Shown: piece by piece, positions 40,704 to 49,620 of the stretch
Layout: each line of letters begins with the position of its first letter
Position numbering within the stretch: the stretch's first letter is position 1
Assembly (NCBI RefSeq): GCF_014646335.1
Contig: NZ_BMNG01000008.1
Location: forward strand, 62,001 to 126,000
Source: Streptomyces lasiicapitis
Lineage (GTDB): Bacteria > Actinomycetota > Actinomycetes > Streptomycetales > Streptomycetaceae
Reading direction: 5' to 3'
Length of the DNA: 64,000 bases
Notes under the pieces: generated by a model
What the model was told of the DNA's origin: nothing
Seen by the model: the letters and a program-made list of their open reading frames with translations, nothing else
Database searches by the model: none
Made by a program: the position numbers and the translations under genes

Positions 40704-41384
40704 CTACGCGCCCTCGACCGGTGCCGCCCCCGGCTGGATCTCGTCCGCGTGCTCGCCCGTCACCAGGTACACGACGCGCTTGGCCACGGACACCGCGTGG
40801 TCCGCGAAGCGCTCGTAGTAGCGGCCGAGGAGGGTCACGTCCACGGCCGTCTCGATGCCGTGCTTCCAGCGGTCGTCCATCAGGTGCTGGAAGAGTGTGC
40901 GGTGCAGCAGGTCCATCTCGTCGTCGTCCTGCTCCAGCTGGAGCGCCAGGTCGACGTCCTTGGTGATGATGACCTCCGCCGCCTTCGCCATCAGGCGCTG
41001 CGCGAGCTGGCCCATCTCCAGGATCGTCGCGTGCAGGTCGCGCGGCACCGCCGTGTCCGGGAAGCGCAGCCGGGCCAGCTTGGCCACGTGCTGGGCCAGG
41101 TCGCCGGAGCGCTCCAGGTCGGCACTCATCCGCAGCGAGGTCACGACGATCCGCAGATCCGTCGCGACCGGCTGCTGCCGCGCCAGCAGGGCTATCGCTC
41201 GTGCCTCCAGCTCGTGCTGGAGATCGTCGACCTTCTGGTCGGCGGCGATCACGCTCTCGGCCAGCTTGAGGTCGGCGTCGAGCATGGCCGTGGTGGCGCG
41301 CCCGATCGCCGACCCGACAAGGCGGGCCATCTCGACCAGGCCCTCGCCGATCGAGTCAAGTTCCTCGTGGTACGCGTCACGCAT
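40704..41384 (-). CDS. phoU: Phosphate signalling regulator PhoU
   Basis: Cytosolic protein of 226 aa with two three-helix PhoU repeats; metal-binding motifs are EVIITKDVDLALQLEQDDDE and LLGRYYERFADHAVSVAKRV. It links phosphate transport to the PhoR kinase and lowers Pho signalling at high phosphate. ATG 41384 has a GAGAGGGA site. Divergent from phoR, with PHO boxes in between, as in S. coelicolor. Confidence 0.94.
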   Translation of the reverse strand: MRDAYHEELDSIGEGLVEMARLVGSAIGRATTAMLDADLKLAESVIAADQKVDDLQHELEARAIALLARQQPVATDLRIVVTSLRMSADLERSGDLAQHVAKLARLRFPDTAVPRDLHATILEMGQLAQRLMAKAAEVIITKDVDLALQLEQDDDEMDLLHRTLFQHLMDDRWKHGIETAVDVTLLGRYYERFADHAVSVAKRVVYLVTGEHADEIQPGAAPVEGA

Positions 41385-41465
41385 GTGGCTGTCCCTCTCT
41401 CGTACGTCACAGGGGGTCACCCCTACGCTCCCACGGTGTGGGGCCGACGCGTCCGTTTAAGTCAT

Positions 41466-41498
41466 CTCAAATGAATCGCCCCTGTCGTCAAGGTGAAC
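41466..41498 (-). promoter_or_regulatory. PHO-box cluster upstream of phoU
   Basis: On the minus strand GTTCACCTTGA (41498-41488) and ATTCATTTGAG (41476-41466) start exactly 22 bp apart, fitting the 11-bp direct repeat units bound by Streptomyces PhoP. About 80-115 bp before phoU. Confidence 0.72.
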
Positions 41499-41627
41499 TA
41501 TGGGCGACAGAGTCCGTTCCCGCGCCCGATGCGCCAGACTGCACACCGGGTCCCATCAGGTGACCCCCGACCCGCACCCGGAAGGCGTGCCCGACACCGG
41601 AATATCGGGGTCCACCGGGCCGTCCCG

Positions 41628-41660
41628 CCGAAATGAACCACTGCCGTCCCCACAGTGAAC
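41628..41660 (-). promoter_or_regulatory. PHO-box cluster upstream of phoR-phoP
   Basis: On the minus strand GTTCACTGTGG (41660-41650) and GTTCATTTCGG (41638-41628), again 22 bp apart. It lies 74-106 bp before the phoR start, in position for PhoP autoregulation. Confidence 0.72.
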
Positions 41661-41733
41661 TCTGGGCGACGAGTGTTCGAGTGGCCACCCGGATGGCTGT
41701 GGCCGGTGCTCCGACCGCGCATAACCTGGAGGC

Positions 41734-42999
41734 ATGGACGTGAACGCGGCGGTCGCCGCAGCGGCAGCGATCGCCGGGGTGTGCACCGGCGTCATCGCCA
41801 TGCTGGCGTTTCGCTGGAGCGAGCGCGACCAGAAGAGGCCCACCAGGACATCCCTGCACACGGACCCGGTCCTGCCCCCCGGCGTCGACACGGTGCTCTC
41901 CGTGCTGCGCTCCTCCGCCGTCGTCCTGGACGAGGCGGACAGCGTGGTCAAGGCGAGCTCCGCGGCGTACGCCCTCGGACTGGTGCGCGGTGGCAAGCTC
42001 GCCGTCGAGCCGATGCTGCAGATGGCGAGGGACACCCGGCGCGACGGCGAGATACGCCAGGTCGAGCTGGACCTGCCGCGCCGGGGCACGGGCCGCGGCG
42101 ACGCGCTCGCGGTCTCCGCGCGGGTGGCGCCGCTCGGCTCCCGGCTCGTCCTGCTGCTCGTGGAGGACCTCACGGAGGCCCGCCGCATCGAGGCCGTCCG
42201 CCGCGACTTCGTGGCGAACGTCAGCCACGAGCTCAAGACGCCGGTCGGAGCGCTCTCGCTGCTCTCCGAAGCCGTCATGGACGCCGCCGACGACCCCGAG
42301 GCCGTGGAACGCTTCGCGGGCCGGATGCAGAACGAGGCGACCCGCCTGACCAACCTCGTGCAGGAGCTCATCGACCTCTCCCGGGTGCAGAACGACGACC
42401 CGCTGGAGGACGCCGAGCCGGTCCGCGTGGACGAGCTGGTGGGCGAGGCCATCGACCGCTGCCGTCACCAGGCCGGCACCAAGCAGATCACCATGGCCGC
42501 CGGAGGCACCGCCGACCTGCGGGTCTGGGGCAACCGTGGCCAGCTCGCCGCGGCGCTCGGCAATCTCGTCGAGAACGCCGTCAACTACTCACCGGCCCGC
42601 ACCCGGGTCGGGATAGCCGCTCGCCGGGTCAGCGCGCCCGGCGGGGACCTCATCGAGGTCGCGGTCACCGACCAGGGCATCGGCATCTCCGACAAGGACA
42701 AGGAACGCATCTTCGAGCGCTTCTACCGCGTCGACCCGGCCCGCTCCCGGGCCACCGGCGGCACCGGCCTCGGCCTTGCCATCGTCAAGCACGTGGCCGC
42801 CTCGCACGGCGGGGAGGTCACCGTGTGGAGCTCGGAGGGACAGGGCTCCACCTTCACCCTGCGGCTGCCCGAGGCGGCCGCGACCCGCGAGCGCAGGGTC
42901 GGCACCGGCCCGGCCGCGCACGACGCGCACCAGGGCGCAAGGCCCGACGACACAACCGCATACGAACCCATTCCTGCCGCCCCGGAGGTCCTTCCGTGA
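41734..42999 (+). CDS. phoR: Phosphate-sensing histidine kinase PhoR (SenX3-like)
   Basis: Membrane sensor kinase of 421 aa. One hydrophobic N-terminal helix (residues 3-26), a PAS-like region, the H-box VSHELKTPVGAL (phospho-His near residue 171), N-box NLVENAVNYS, G1 VTDQGIGI and G2 GTGLGLAI. Phosphorylates PhoP at low phosphate. Stop overlaps the phoP GTG by 4 bp. Long Asp/Ala-rich C-terminal tail after residue 395. Confidence 0.94.
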   Translation: MDVNAAVAAAAAIAGVCTGVIAMLAFRWSERDQKRPTRTSLHTDPVLPPGVDTVLSVLRSSAVVLDEADSVVKASSAAYALGLVRGGKLAVEPMLQMARDTRRDGEIRQVELDLPRRGTGRGDALAVSARVAPLGSRLVLLLVEDLTEARRIEAVRRDFVANVSHELKTPVGALSLLSEAVMDAADDPEAVERFAGRMQNEATRLTNLVQELIDLSRVQNDDPLEDAEPVRVDELVGEAIDRCRHQAGTKQITMAAGGTADLRVWGNRGQLAAALGNLVENAVNYSPARTRVGIAARRVSAPGGDLIEVAVTDQGIGISDKDKERIFERFYRVDPARSRATGGTGLGLAIVKHVAASHGGEVTVWSSEGQGSTFTLRLPEAAATRERRVGTGPAAHDAHQGARPDDTTAYEPIPAAPEVLP

Positions 43000-43676
43000 C
43001 CCGAGTGCTCGTCGTCGAGGACGAGGAATCCTTCAGCGACGCCCTGTCGTACATGCTCCGCAAGGAGGGCTTCGAGGTCGCCATCGCGGCCACCGGCCCG
43101 GACGGACTCGACGAATTCGAGCGCAATGGCGCCGACCTCGTCCTGCTCGACCTGATGCTGCCGGGCCTGCCCGGCACGGAGGTCTGCCGCCAGCTCCGCA
43201 GCCGCTCGAACGTGCCGGTGATCATGGTCACCGCCAAGGACAGCGAGATCGACAAGGTCGTCGGCCTGGAAATAGGAGCCGACGACTATGTGACCAAGCC
43301 CTTCTCGTCCCGCGAGCTGGTGGCCCGCATCCGCGCGGTGCTGCGCCGCCGCGGCGAGCCCGAGGAGGTCGCCCCGCAGGCCCTGGAGGCAGGGCCGGTC
43401 CGGATGGACGTCGACCGGCACGTGGTCACGGTCTCCGGCTCCAAGGTCGACCTGCCCCTGAAGGAGTTCGACCTCCTGGAGATGCTGCTGCGCAACGCGG
43501 GCCGCGTACTGACCCGCATGCAGCTCATCGACCGCGTCTGGGGCGCCGACTACGTGGGCGACACCAAGACCCTGGACGTCCACGTCAAGCGCCTGCGCGC
43601 CAAGATCGAGCCCGACCCGGGGGCCCCGCGCTACCTGGTGACGGTCCGCGGCCTGGGCTACAAGTTCGAGCCGTAG
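42996..43676 (+). CDS. phoP: Response regulator PhoP (RegX3-like)
   Basis: OmpR/PhoB-class regulator of 226 aa. Receiver with acidic pair EDEES, phospho-acceptor Asp in VLLDLMLPGLPG, Thr in VTAKD and Lys in TKPF; C-terminal winged helix with LKEFDLLEMLLRNAGRVLT and DVHVKRLRAKIE. Binds PHO boxes to activate phosphate uptake and to repress antibiotic production. GTG 42996 overlaps the phoR stop. Confidence 0.95.
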   Translation: MTRVLVVEDEESFSDALSYMLRKEGFEVAIAATGPDGLDEFERNGADLVLLDLMLPGLPGTEVCRQLRSRSNVPVIMVTAKDSEIDKVVGLEIGADDYVTKPFSSRELVARIRAVLRRRGEPEEVAPQALEAGPVRMDVDRHVVTVSGSKVDLPLKEFDLLEMLLRNAGRVLTRMQLIDRVWGADYVGDTKTLDVHVKRLRAKIEPDPGAPRYLVTVRGLGYKFEP

Positions 43677-43740
43677 CCGAGCCCGCGCGCGTGCGCCCCG
43701 AGGGCGGCCACGCGCGCGTTCGCGCAGTACGCAACGCAAA

Positions 43741-43768
43741 GGGCGGGAACCTCAGGAGGTTCCCGCCC
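43741..43768 (+). terminator. Perfect hairpin terminator after phoP
   Basis: GGGCGGGAACCTC, two bases, then GAGGTTCCCGCCC: a 13-bp stem, 65 bp after the phoP stop and between convergent genes. Confidence 0.85.
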
Positions 43769-43770
43769 TT

Positions 43771-43824
43771 CGCGCTGTCTACGTAGGACGCGCGCTGTCT
43801 ACGTACGACGCGTGCTGTGCACGT
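43771..43824. repeat. 20-bp tandem repeat next to the terminator
   Basis: CGCGCTGTCTACGTAGGACG (43771) is repeated at 43791 with one change, and a partial third copy runs to 43824, where the convergent lipoprotein gene ends. Confidence 0.85.
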
Positions 43825-44585
43825 CAGTGCTGCGTGCCGCCACCGGTCGTGGACCCGTCGGCGGGCGGCGTGGCACCCGCGCCCTGAGCGCCGTCCTGAG
43901 CACCCTCGCCGCCCTCGGCGCCTTCCGCACCCTCAGCGCCGCCCGCGGGCGTGCCCGACGGATCGGTGGAGGGCGAGCCCGAGGGCTTCCCGGACGGCTT
44001 GCCCGAGGCGCCTTCCGACGGCTTGCCCGACGGCTTGGCGTCCGGCGCCTTCGGAACCTCGCTCGGGCCCCACGACTTGAAGTAGGCCTCGGCCGGCACG
44101 ACGAAGCTCTTCAGCTTCACGTCACCGGTCTTGCTGAACGCGAACGTGACCGGCTGCGCGTTGCCGTCCTTGACGGACTCGCGGCTGCTCGGCAGGACAG
44201 CAGAGGCGTTGTCCTTGCCGCCGATGACGACGGAGCCGCCGGCCGGGATCGTCAGACCGCCGGCCTTGCCCTTCTTCTCGCCCTTGGCGGGGCTCAGCGC
44301 GGCCGTCTTGCCCGTGCCGTCGACCTTGACCGAGTCGAGGGTCTGGGCGGTGTCGCCGTTGTTGAAGATCGTCGCGGCGATCACGGCGGGGCCGGTCGAC
44401 TCGCGGTCGGGCTGCGTGATGATCATGGCGTTCTGGATCTTGATGTCGCCGACGGCGGTCGCCGCGTTGTCCGGCTTGATCTCGTTCGTCTGGGCGTTGT
44501 TTCCGGCACCGCAGGCGGTGAGCGTGCCGAGCGAGAACGCGAGGGCGGTGGCGGCGATGGCGCCGCGTCGAAGGCTGCGGCTCAC
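43824..44585 (-). CDS. Secreted lipoprotein with PCu(A)C/DUF461-like domain
   Basis: Protein of 253 aa with a lipoprotein signal (lipobox TLTACG, Cys at residue 25). Residues 40-175 are a beta-rich domain (VGDIKIQNAMIITQPD, AATIFNNGDTAQTL, VTFAFSKTGDVKL) resembling DUF461/copper-chaperone folds, without a clear Met/His copper motif. The last 75 residues are a low-complexity Pro/Ser/Gly/Ala linker. Always found beside phoP in Streptomyces, as I recall. Confidence 0.8.
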   Translation of the reverse strand: MSRSLRRGAIAATALAFSLGTLTACGAGNNAQTNEIKPDNAATAVGDIKIQNAMIITQPDRESTGPAVIAATIFNNGDTAQTLDSVKVDGTGKTAALSPAKGEKKGKAGGLTIPAGGSVVIGGKDNASAVLPSSRESVKDGNAQPVTFAFSKTGDVKLKSFVVPAEAYFKSWGPSEVPKAPDAKPSGKPSEGASGKPSGKPSGSPSTDPSGTPAGGAEGAEGAEGGEGAQDGAQGAGATPPADGSTTGGGTQH

Positions 44586-45258
44586 GGCGGCGGCAACTCC
44601 TAGAACGTGGGCGGAAACGGAAGGTCGGGCGGCCGGTCGACCGCCCTAAGGGTGTGTCAGCGGGCTTAGGTTACCGAGCCGTTCCCGTGCCGCCGCACCC
44701 GACCCGCCCCTGTGGACACCCGACCCGCCCTCGCAGCCCGCGCGCTTCCCCGGCCCCACGCGTTCCGGCCGCTCCATTGGCCTGAAGTTCGCCGTTGGTT
44801 CCCTCATTTCCCATAACCGCCGCCGATGGCGGGTGGGTGATTTTTCGCGGGTAATGCGGGGCGGCACCGGAAATTGATCAGGGCAGCGCTTCCGATGTGC
44901 CCGGCGCCCGCGCTTCTTGATCAATTCCGGGATTCGCCGAGTCGTCTCGCGAGCGGCGTCAGGAGTCGTCTCGTACGCGGCACCAGTCACCGAACGGAGT
45001 AGCGGAAGTTCACCTACGGGAACCCGGCAAACCGGGACGTTCGTCCCCTTGGGGTGCCCTCGCGGGGTCTGTAACGTGGGCGTTTCGCCCCCGTCGAACA
45101 GTGGCTCCCACCTGCGAATACCCCCTTCCGCAGCCCTCGCGCAGCACGTTCCTGTTGCTGTTGTCAAGCCCCGAGATATGCCCTGACCTGCGAAAACGCC
45201 ATTCAGAAGACGCCGTATCCGTGTTACCCTGGATAGCCACGGAAGGGGTACCTGTCAC
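44586..45258. other. Long intergenic region upstream of carD
   Basis: 673 bp between divergent genes. A minus-strand frame of 173 codons (44646-45167) has no ribosome-binding site and no protein-like features. The notable signal is an interrupted repeat: CCGGAAATTGATCA at 44867-44880 and TGATCAATTCCGG at 44918-44930. The carD leader contains GGAAGGGG 12 nt before its ATG. Confidence 0.6.
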
Positions 45259-45741
45259 ATGACGTTCAAGGTTGGCGACACCGTGGTCTATCCCCATCAC
45301 GGGGCCGCGCTGATCGAGGCCATCGAAACTCGCCAGATCAAAGGCGTGGACAAGACCTACTTGGTGCTGAAGGTCGCCCAGGGCGACTTGACGGTGCGTG
45401 TGCCAGCGGACAATGCGGAGTTCGTCGGTGTGCGTGATGTGGTCGGTCAGGACGGCCTTGACCGGGTCTTCGAAGTGCTGCGCGCGCCGTATGCGGAAGA
45501 GCCCACGAACTGGTCGCGCCGTTACAAGGCAAATCTCGAGAAGCTCGCCTCCGGTGATGTCATCAAGGTCGCGGAAGTTGTCCGTGACCTGTGGCGTCGG
45601 GAGCGCGAGCGCGGACTGTCCGCCGGTGAGAAGCGCATGCTCGCCAAGGCCCGCCAGATCCTGGTGAGCGAGCTGGCCCTCGCGGAGAACACGAACGAGG
45701 ACAAGGCCGAGGCCCTGCTTGACGAGGTCCTCGCGTCCTGA
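45259..45741 (+). CDS. carD: CarD-family transcription factor (CdnL)
   Basis: Essential RNA polymerase-binding protein of 160 aa that stabilises open complexes. The N-terminal Tudor-like domain (FKVGDTVVYPHHGAALIEAI) contacts the beta subunit, and the helical C-terminal domain with RRYKANLEKLASGDVIKVAE touches promoter DNA, including the conserved Trp (VRDLWRRER). Normal length for the family. Upstream of ispD as in other actinobacteria. Confidence 0.95.
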   Translation: MTFKVGDTVVYPHHGAALIEAIETRQIKGVDKTYLVLKVAQGDLTVRVPADNAEFVGVRDVVGQDGLDRVFEVLRAPYAEEPTNWSRRYKANLEKLASGDVIKVAEVVRDLWRRERERGLSAGEKRMLAKARQILVSELALAENTNEDKAEALLDEVLAS

Positions 45742-46123
45742 ATTCCTGATCGACGCAGCGCAGCGCCACCTGTGGCGTGCGTCCCGGGACGATGAATACT
45801 GCCGCGGTGCCCGCCGACTCCTGAATGGTGTTGCCGGGCACTGCGGCATGTTCATACCCCCAGACCTGCTCCTGGAGGCATGGCTCCCGCGCCGGGGCGT
45901 GTTCCCGCCCCGGAGTCCCGCTCGGTCCTGCCGCGGAGGCGTGGCCGTACCCCGGTCTTCATCGCCGGTTCGTGTGTACGGAAAGATCCCCCGGTACGTT
46001 GGCGTGCCGGGCTCGGGCAGCAGGCTCGACCGGATGTCACGGAAGGGTTCCGGTCAAGGCGTCGCGCCCGGCACGCTGTGGCCATACCCATGTCGGCCGA
46101 GCACACAAACCTGAACGGAACCG
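45742..46123. other. Intergenic region between carD and ispD
   Basis: 382 bp. Several frames are open by chance at this GC content but none has a start signal or protein-like composition. I see no hairpin strong enough to call a terminator, so carD and ispD may be partly cotranscribed. Confidence 0.5.
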
Positions 46124-46891
46124 ATGTCTGACGCATCTACCGCGGCGGACGGGCCCCAGGCCCCCCGCCCCCGCACGGCAGCCGTGATCCCCGCCGCCGG
46201 ACGTGGTGTACGGCTCGGCCCGGGCGCCCCCAAGGCGCTGCGCGCGCTGAACGGCACGCCGATGCTGATTCATGCCGTGCGCGCCATGGCCGCCTCCCGC
46301 GCCGTCTCCCTCGTCGTGGTCGTGGCACCGCCGGACGGCGCCGCCGAGGTCAAGACCCTGCTCGCCGACCATGCCCTGCCCGAGCGCACCGACTTCCTCG
46401 TCGTGCCCGGCGGCGCGACCCGCCAGGAATCCGTGAAGCTCGGCCTTGACGCCCTGCCGGCCGGGATCGACATCGTGCTCGTGCACGACGCGGCCCGCCC
46501 CCTGGTCCCCGTCGACACCGTCGACGGCGTCATCGAGGCCGTCCGCGACGGGGCGCCCGCCGTGGTCCCCGCGCTGCCGGTCGCCGACACCGTCAAGGAG
46601 GTCGAGCCCGCCGCCCCCGGCGAGCCCGAGCCCGTCGTCGCCACGCCCGAGCGCGCCCGGCTGCGCGCCGTACAGACCCCGCAGGGCTTCGACCGCGCGA
46701 CGCTCCTTCGCGCGCACGAGGCCGTCGTCGTGGGCGAGGGCGCCACGGACTGCGCGGGGCTCGTGGAGCGGCTCGGTGAGCCGGTCGTGCTCGTGCCGGG
46801 CCACGAGGAGGCGTTCAAGGTGACCCGGCCGCTGGACCTCGTCCTGGCCGAGGCCGTGCTCGCGCGCAGGAGGGCCAACGATGGCTTCTGA
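46124..46891 (+). CDS. ispD: 2-C-methyl-D-erythritol 4-phosphate cytidylyltransferase
   Basis: Third step of the MEP isoprenoid pathway: CTP plus MEP gives CDP-ME. Protein of 255 aa with the nucleotide loop VIPAAGRGVRLGPGAPKALR, the HDAARPLVP motif and the QTPQGFDRATLLRAH motif. An N-terminal extension of 15 residues precedes the domain. Overlaps ispF by 11 bp. Confidence 0.95.
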   Translation: MSDASTAADGPQAPRPRTAAVIPAAGRGVRLGPGAPKALRALNGTPMLIHAVRAMAASRAVSLVVVVAPPDGAAEVKTLLADHALPERTDFLVVPGGATRQESVKLGLDALPAGIDIVLVHDAARPLVPVDTVDGVIEAVRDGAPAVVPALPVADTVKEVEPAAPGEPEPVVATPERARLRAVQTPQGFDRATLLRAHEAVVVGEGATDCAGLVERLGEPVVLVPGHEEAFKVTRPLDLVLAEAVLARRRANDGF

Positions 46892-47402
46892 ACCGCAGGC
46901 GCCGCAGCAGCCCCAGTTCCCGTATCCGCTGCCGCAGGTCGGCATCGGCACCGACATCCACGCCTTCGAAGAGGGCCGCGAGCTGTGGTGCGCCGGCCTG
47001 AAGTGGGAAGGGGAGGGCCCCGGCCTCGCCGGGCACTCCGACGCGGACGTCGTCGCGCACGCCGCGTGCAACGCCCTGTTCTCCGCCGCGGGCCTCGGCG
47101 ACCTCGGCGCCCACTTCGGGACCGGGCGCCCCGAGTGGGCCGGTGCCTCCGGGCTCGCGCTGCTCACCGAGGCCGCGCGGATCGTGCGGGACGCGGGGTT
47201 CACGATCGGCAACGTGGCCGTGCAGGTCGTCGGCCCCCGGCCCAAGATCGGCAAGCGGCGCGAGGAGGCCCAGAAGGTGCTCTCCGAGGCCGCCGGCGCA
47301 CCGGTCACCGTGTCCGGGGCGACCACCGACGGGCTCGGCTTCCCCGGCCGCGGCGACGGGCTCGCGGCCGTGGCGACGGCGCTGGTGGTGCGCGCTCCCT
47401 AA
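46881..47402 (+). CDS. ispF: 2-C-methyl-D-erythritol 2,4-cyclodiphosphate synthase
   Basis: MEP-pathway enzyme of 173 aa making the cyclic diphosphate from CDP-ME 2-phosphate. Metal ligands sit in GIGTDIHAF (Asp, His) and GHSDADVVAHAACNAL; the C-terminal ATTDGLGFPGRGDGLA matches the family. It follows ispD in overlapping arrangement, giving stoichiometric expression. Confidence 0.95.
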   Translation: MASEPQAPQQPQFPYPLPQVGIGTDIHAFEEGRELWCAGLKWEGEGPGLAGHSDADVVAHAACNALFSAAGLGDLGAHFGTGRPEWAGASGLALLTEAARIVRDAGFTIGNVAVQVVGPRPKIGKRREEAQKVLSEAAGAPVTVSGATTDGLGFPGRGDGLAAVATALVVRAP

Positions 47403-47594
47403 GCCTCCTGGGACGTTCGCGCCCCCTGAGCCTCCTGGGCCGTTCGCGCCCCACGCGCTTCCGTGCCCCTAGGCGCCCGGCGGCCCGGCCCCCGGAGGCG
47501 CGTGGAGATCCCCGGCGGTTCACCGGCGGTGCAGGAAGATCGGGTACGCGTGCACAAAGGCGCCCAACCCCGACACCTCTCCCAAGGAGACACC

Positions 47595-47999
47595 GTGGCC
47601 GCAGCACTCTCCGACGACCTCAAGGCCCGCCTGGACACCCCGGTCTTCGTCACCGTCGCCACCATCCAGCCCGACGGCAGCCCCCAGCTCTCACCGGTCT
47701 GGGTGAAGCGCGACGGCGACGACGTCATCTTCTCCACCACCCTGGACCGCCGGAAGGAGAAGAACCTGCGCCGCGACCCCCGCGTGACGGTGCTCCTCCA
47801 GCCCTTCGACGCCCCGTACACGTACGCGGAGATCCGCGGCACCGCCCAGATCGCCACCGAGGGCGGTCAGGAACTCATCGACGAGCTGGCGCTGAAGTAC
47901 ACCGGCCTGCGGTACGCGGAGTTCAACCCCAGCTCCGCCCAGGACAGCCCGCGCGTCGTCGTCCGGGTCACGCCCCGCAAGGTCGTCGGCAGGATCTGA
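47595..47999 (+). CDS. PPOX-class F420-dependent oxidoreductase
   Basis: Split-barrel flavin/F420 protein of 134 aa: TPVFVTVATIQPDGSPQLSP, then VWVKRDGDDVIFSTTLDRRK and the KNLRRDPRVTVLL motif, typical of F420H2-dependent reductases. GTG 47595 follows AAGGAGA by 5 nt; the frame upstream is Arg/Pro-rich leader. Substrate unknown. Confidence 0.87.
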   Translation: MAAALSDDLKARLDTPVFVTVATIQPDGSPQLSPVWVKRDGDDVIFSTTLDRRKEKNLRRDPRVTVLLQPFDAPYTYAEIRGTAQIATEGGQELIDELALKYTGLRYAEFNPSSAQDSPRVVVRVTPRKVVGRI

Positions 48000-48091
48000 G
48001 GGGCCCGCGCGGGACAGCCGTTCATCACAGTTGTGTGCCCTGTCGCCCTTGGGGGCGCGGGGCACTGTCCCACGGCCACTACCCTGGAGTG

Positions 48092-49495
48092 GTGACGATT
48101 CGCCTGTACGACACCAGCGCCCGGCAGATCCGAGACTTCAGCCCCCTCGTCGAAGGCTGTGTCTCGATCTACCTGTGCGGCGCCACGGTGCAGGCGGCCC
48201 CGCACATCGGACACATCCGCTCGGGCCTCAACTTCGACATCATGCGCCGCTGGTTCGCGCACCGCGGCTACGACGTGACGTTCATCCGCAACGTCACGGA
48301 CATCGACGACAAGATCATCAAGAAGTCGGCGGAGCAGGGCCGCCCCTGGTGGTCCATCGGGTACGAGAACGAGCGCGCCTTCAACAGCGGTTACGACGTC
48401 CTCGGCTGCCTGCCGCCCACCTACGAGCCGCGCGCCACCGGCCACATCACCGAGATGATCGAGATGATGCGCGGCCTGATCGAGCGCGGCCACGCGTACG
48501 AGGCCGACGGCAGCGTCTACTTCGACGTGCGGTCCTTCCCCGGATACCTGGAGCTCTCCAACCAGGACCTGGACGACCTGCGCCAGCCCCCCGAGGAGGG
48601 CATCACCGGCAAGCGCGACCCGCGCGACTTCGCCATGTGGAAGGCGACGAAGCCGGGCGAGCCCGACTGGGAGACGCCCTGGGGCCGCGGCCGTCCCGGC
48701 TGGCACCTGGAGTGCTCGGCCATGGCCCACAAGTACCTGGGCGAAGAGTTCGACATCCACGGCGGCGGCATCGACCTGATCTTCCCGCACCACGAGAACG
48801 AGATCGCCCAGGCCAAGGCCTTCGGCGACACCTTCGCGCGGTACTGGGTGCACAACGGCTGGGTCACCATGAGCGGCGAGAAGATGTCGAAGTCGCTCGG
48901 CAACTCGGTGCTCGTCTCCGAGATGGTCAAGCAGTGGCGCCCCATCGTCCTGCGCTACTACCTGGGCACCCCGCACTACCGATCCATGATCGAGTACAGC
49001 GAGGAGGCCCTGCGCGAGGCCGAGTCCGCGTTCGCGCGCATCGAGGGCTTCGTGCAGCGCGTGGTGGAGAAGGCGGGGGGCGTGGTCGAGCCCGCCGCCG
49101 AGGTGCCGCCCGCGTTCGCCGACGCGATGGACGACGACCTGGGCGTCCCGCAGGCGCTCGCGATCGTCCACACCACGGTCCGCCAGGGCAACTCCGCGCT
49201 CGCCGCCGACGACAAGGAAGCCGCGATCGCCCGCCTCGCCGAGGTGCGCGCCATGCTCGGCGTCCTCGGCCTCGACCCGCTCGACCCGCACTGGGCGGGC
49301 GGCGACGGCGACAGCGGTGAAGACCTGCACGGCGTGGTCGACACCCTCGTACGCCTCGTACTGGAACAGCGCGAGGCCGCCCGCGGCCGCAAGGACTGGG
49401 CCACCGCCGACGCCATCCGCGACCAGCTGAGCCAGTCGGGCCTCGTCATCGAGGACAGCCCGAGCGGACCCCGCTGGACGCTCGGTCCGCGCTAG
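48092..49495 (+). CDS. cysS: Cysteinyl-tRNA synthetase
   Basis: Class I aminoacyl-tRNA synthetase of 467 aa. Zinc ligand Cys in YLCGATVQ, HIGH motif in APHIGHIRSGLNFD, zinc ligands in HLECSAMA and HHENEIAQ, and KMSKS in GEKMSKSLGN. GTG 48092 (or the GTG one codon earlier) begins TIRLYDTSARQI. Next to rlmB as in other Streptomyces. In actinobacteria a paralogue, mshC, makes mycothiol; the C-terminal anticodon domain here fits cysS proper. Confidence 0.94.
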   Translation: MTIRLYDTSARQIRDFSPLVEGCVSIYLCGATVQAAPHIGHIRSGLNFDIMRRWFAHRGYDVTFIRNVTDIDDKIIKKSAEQGRPWWSIGYENERAFNSGYDVLGCLPPTYEPRATGHITEMIEMMRGLIERGHAYEADGSVYFDVRSFPGYLELSNQDLDDLRQPPEEGITGKRDPRDFAMWKATKPGEPDWETPWGRGRPGWHLECSAMAHKYLGEEFDIHGGGIDLIFPHHENEIAQAKAFGDTFARYWVHNGWVTMSGEKMSKSLGNSVLVSEMVKQWRPIVLRYYLGTPHYRSMIEYSEEALREAESAFARIEGFVQRVVEKAGGVVEPAAEVPPAFADAMDDDLGVPQALAIVHTTVRQGNSALAADDKEAAIARLAEVRAMLGVLGLDPLDPHWAGGDGDSGEDLHGVVDTLVRLVLEQREAARGRKDWATADAIRDQLSQSGLVIEDSPSGPRWTLGPR

Positions 49496-49620
49496 CGCGG
49501 ACCGCACGCTGATGTGCCGCCCGGGGACTCGGGCGGCACACTGCATATACGACGACTTCAGATGCGTACGCGCGAGCAGGCAGCGCGGGTGCGCAAACGC
49601 TTCACACAGACAGGTAGGTC

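Noticed and set aside
44646..45167. 173-codon minus-strand frame upstream of carD
   Set aside because: No start signal, no domain-like sequence, frame open by chance at high GC.
45825..46187. Plus-strand frame between carD and ispD
   Set aside because: Overlaps the ispD start and has Arg/Pro-rich composition without a ribosome-binding site.
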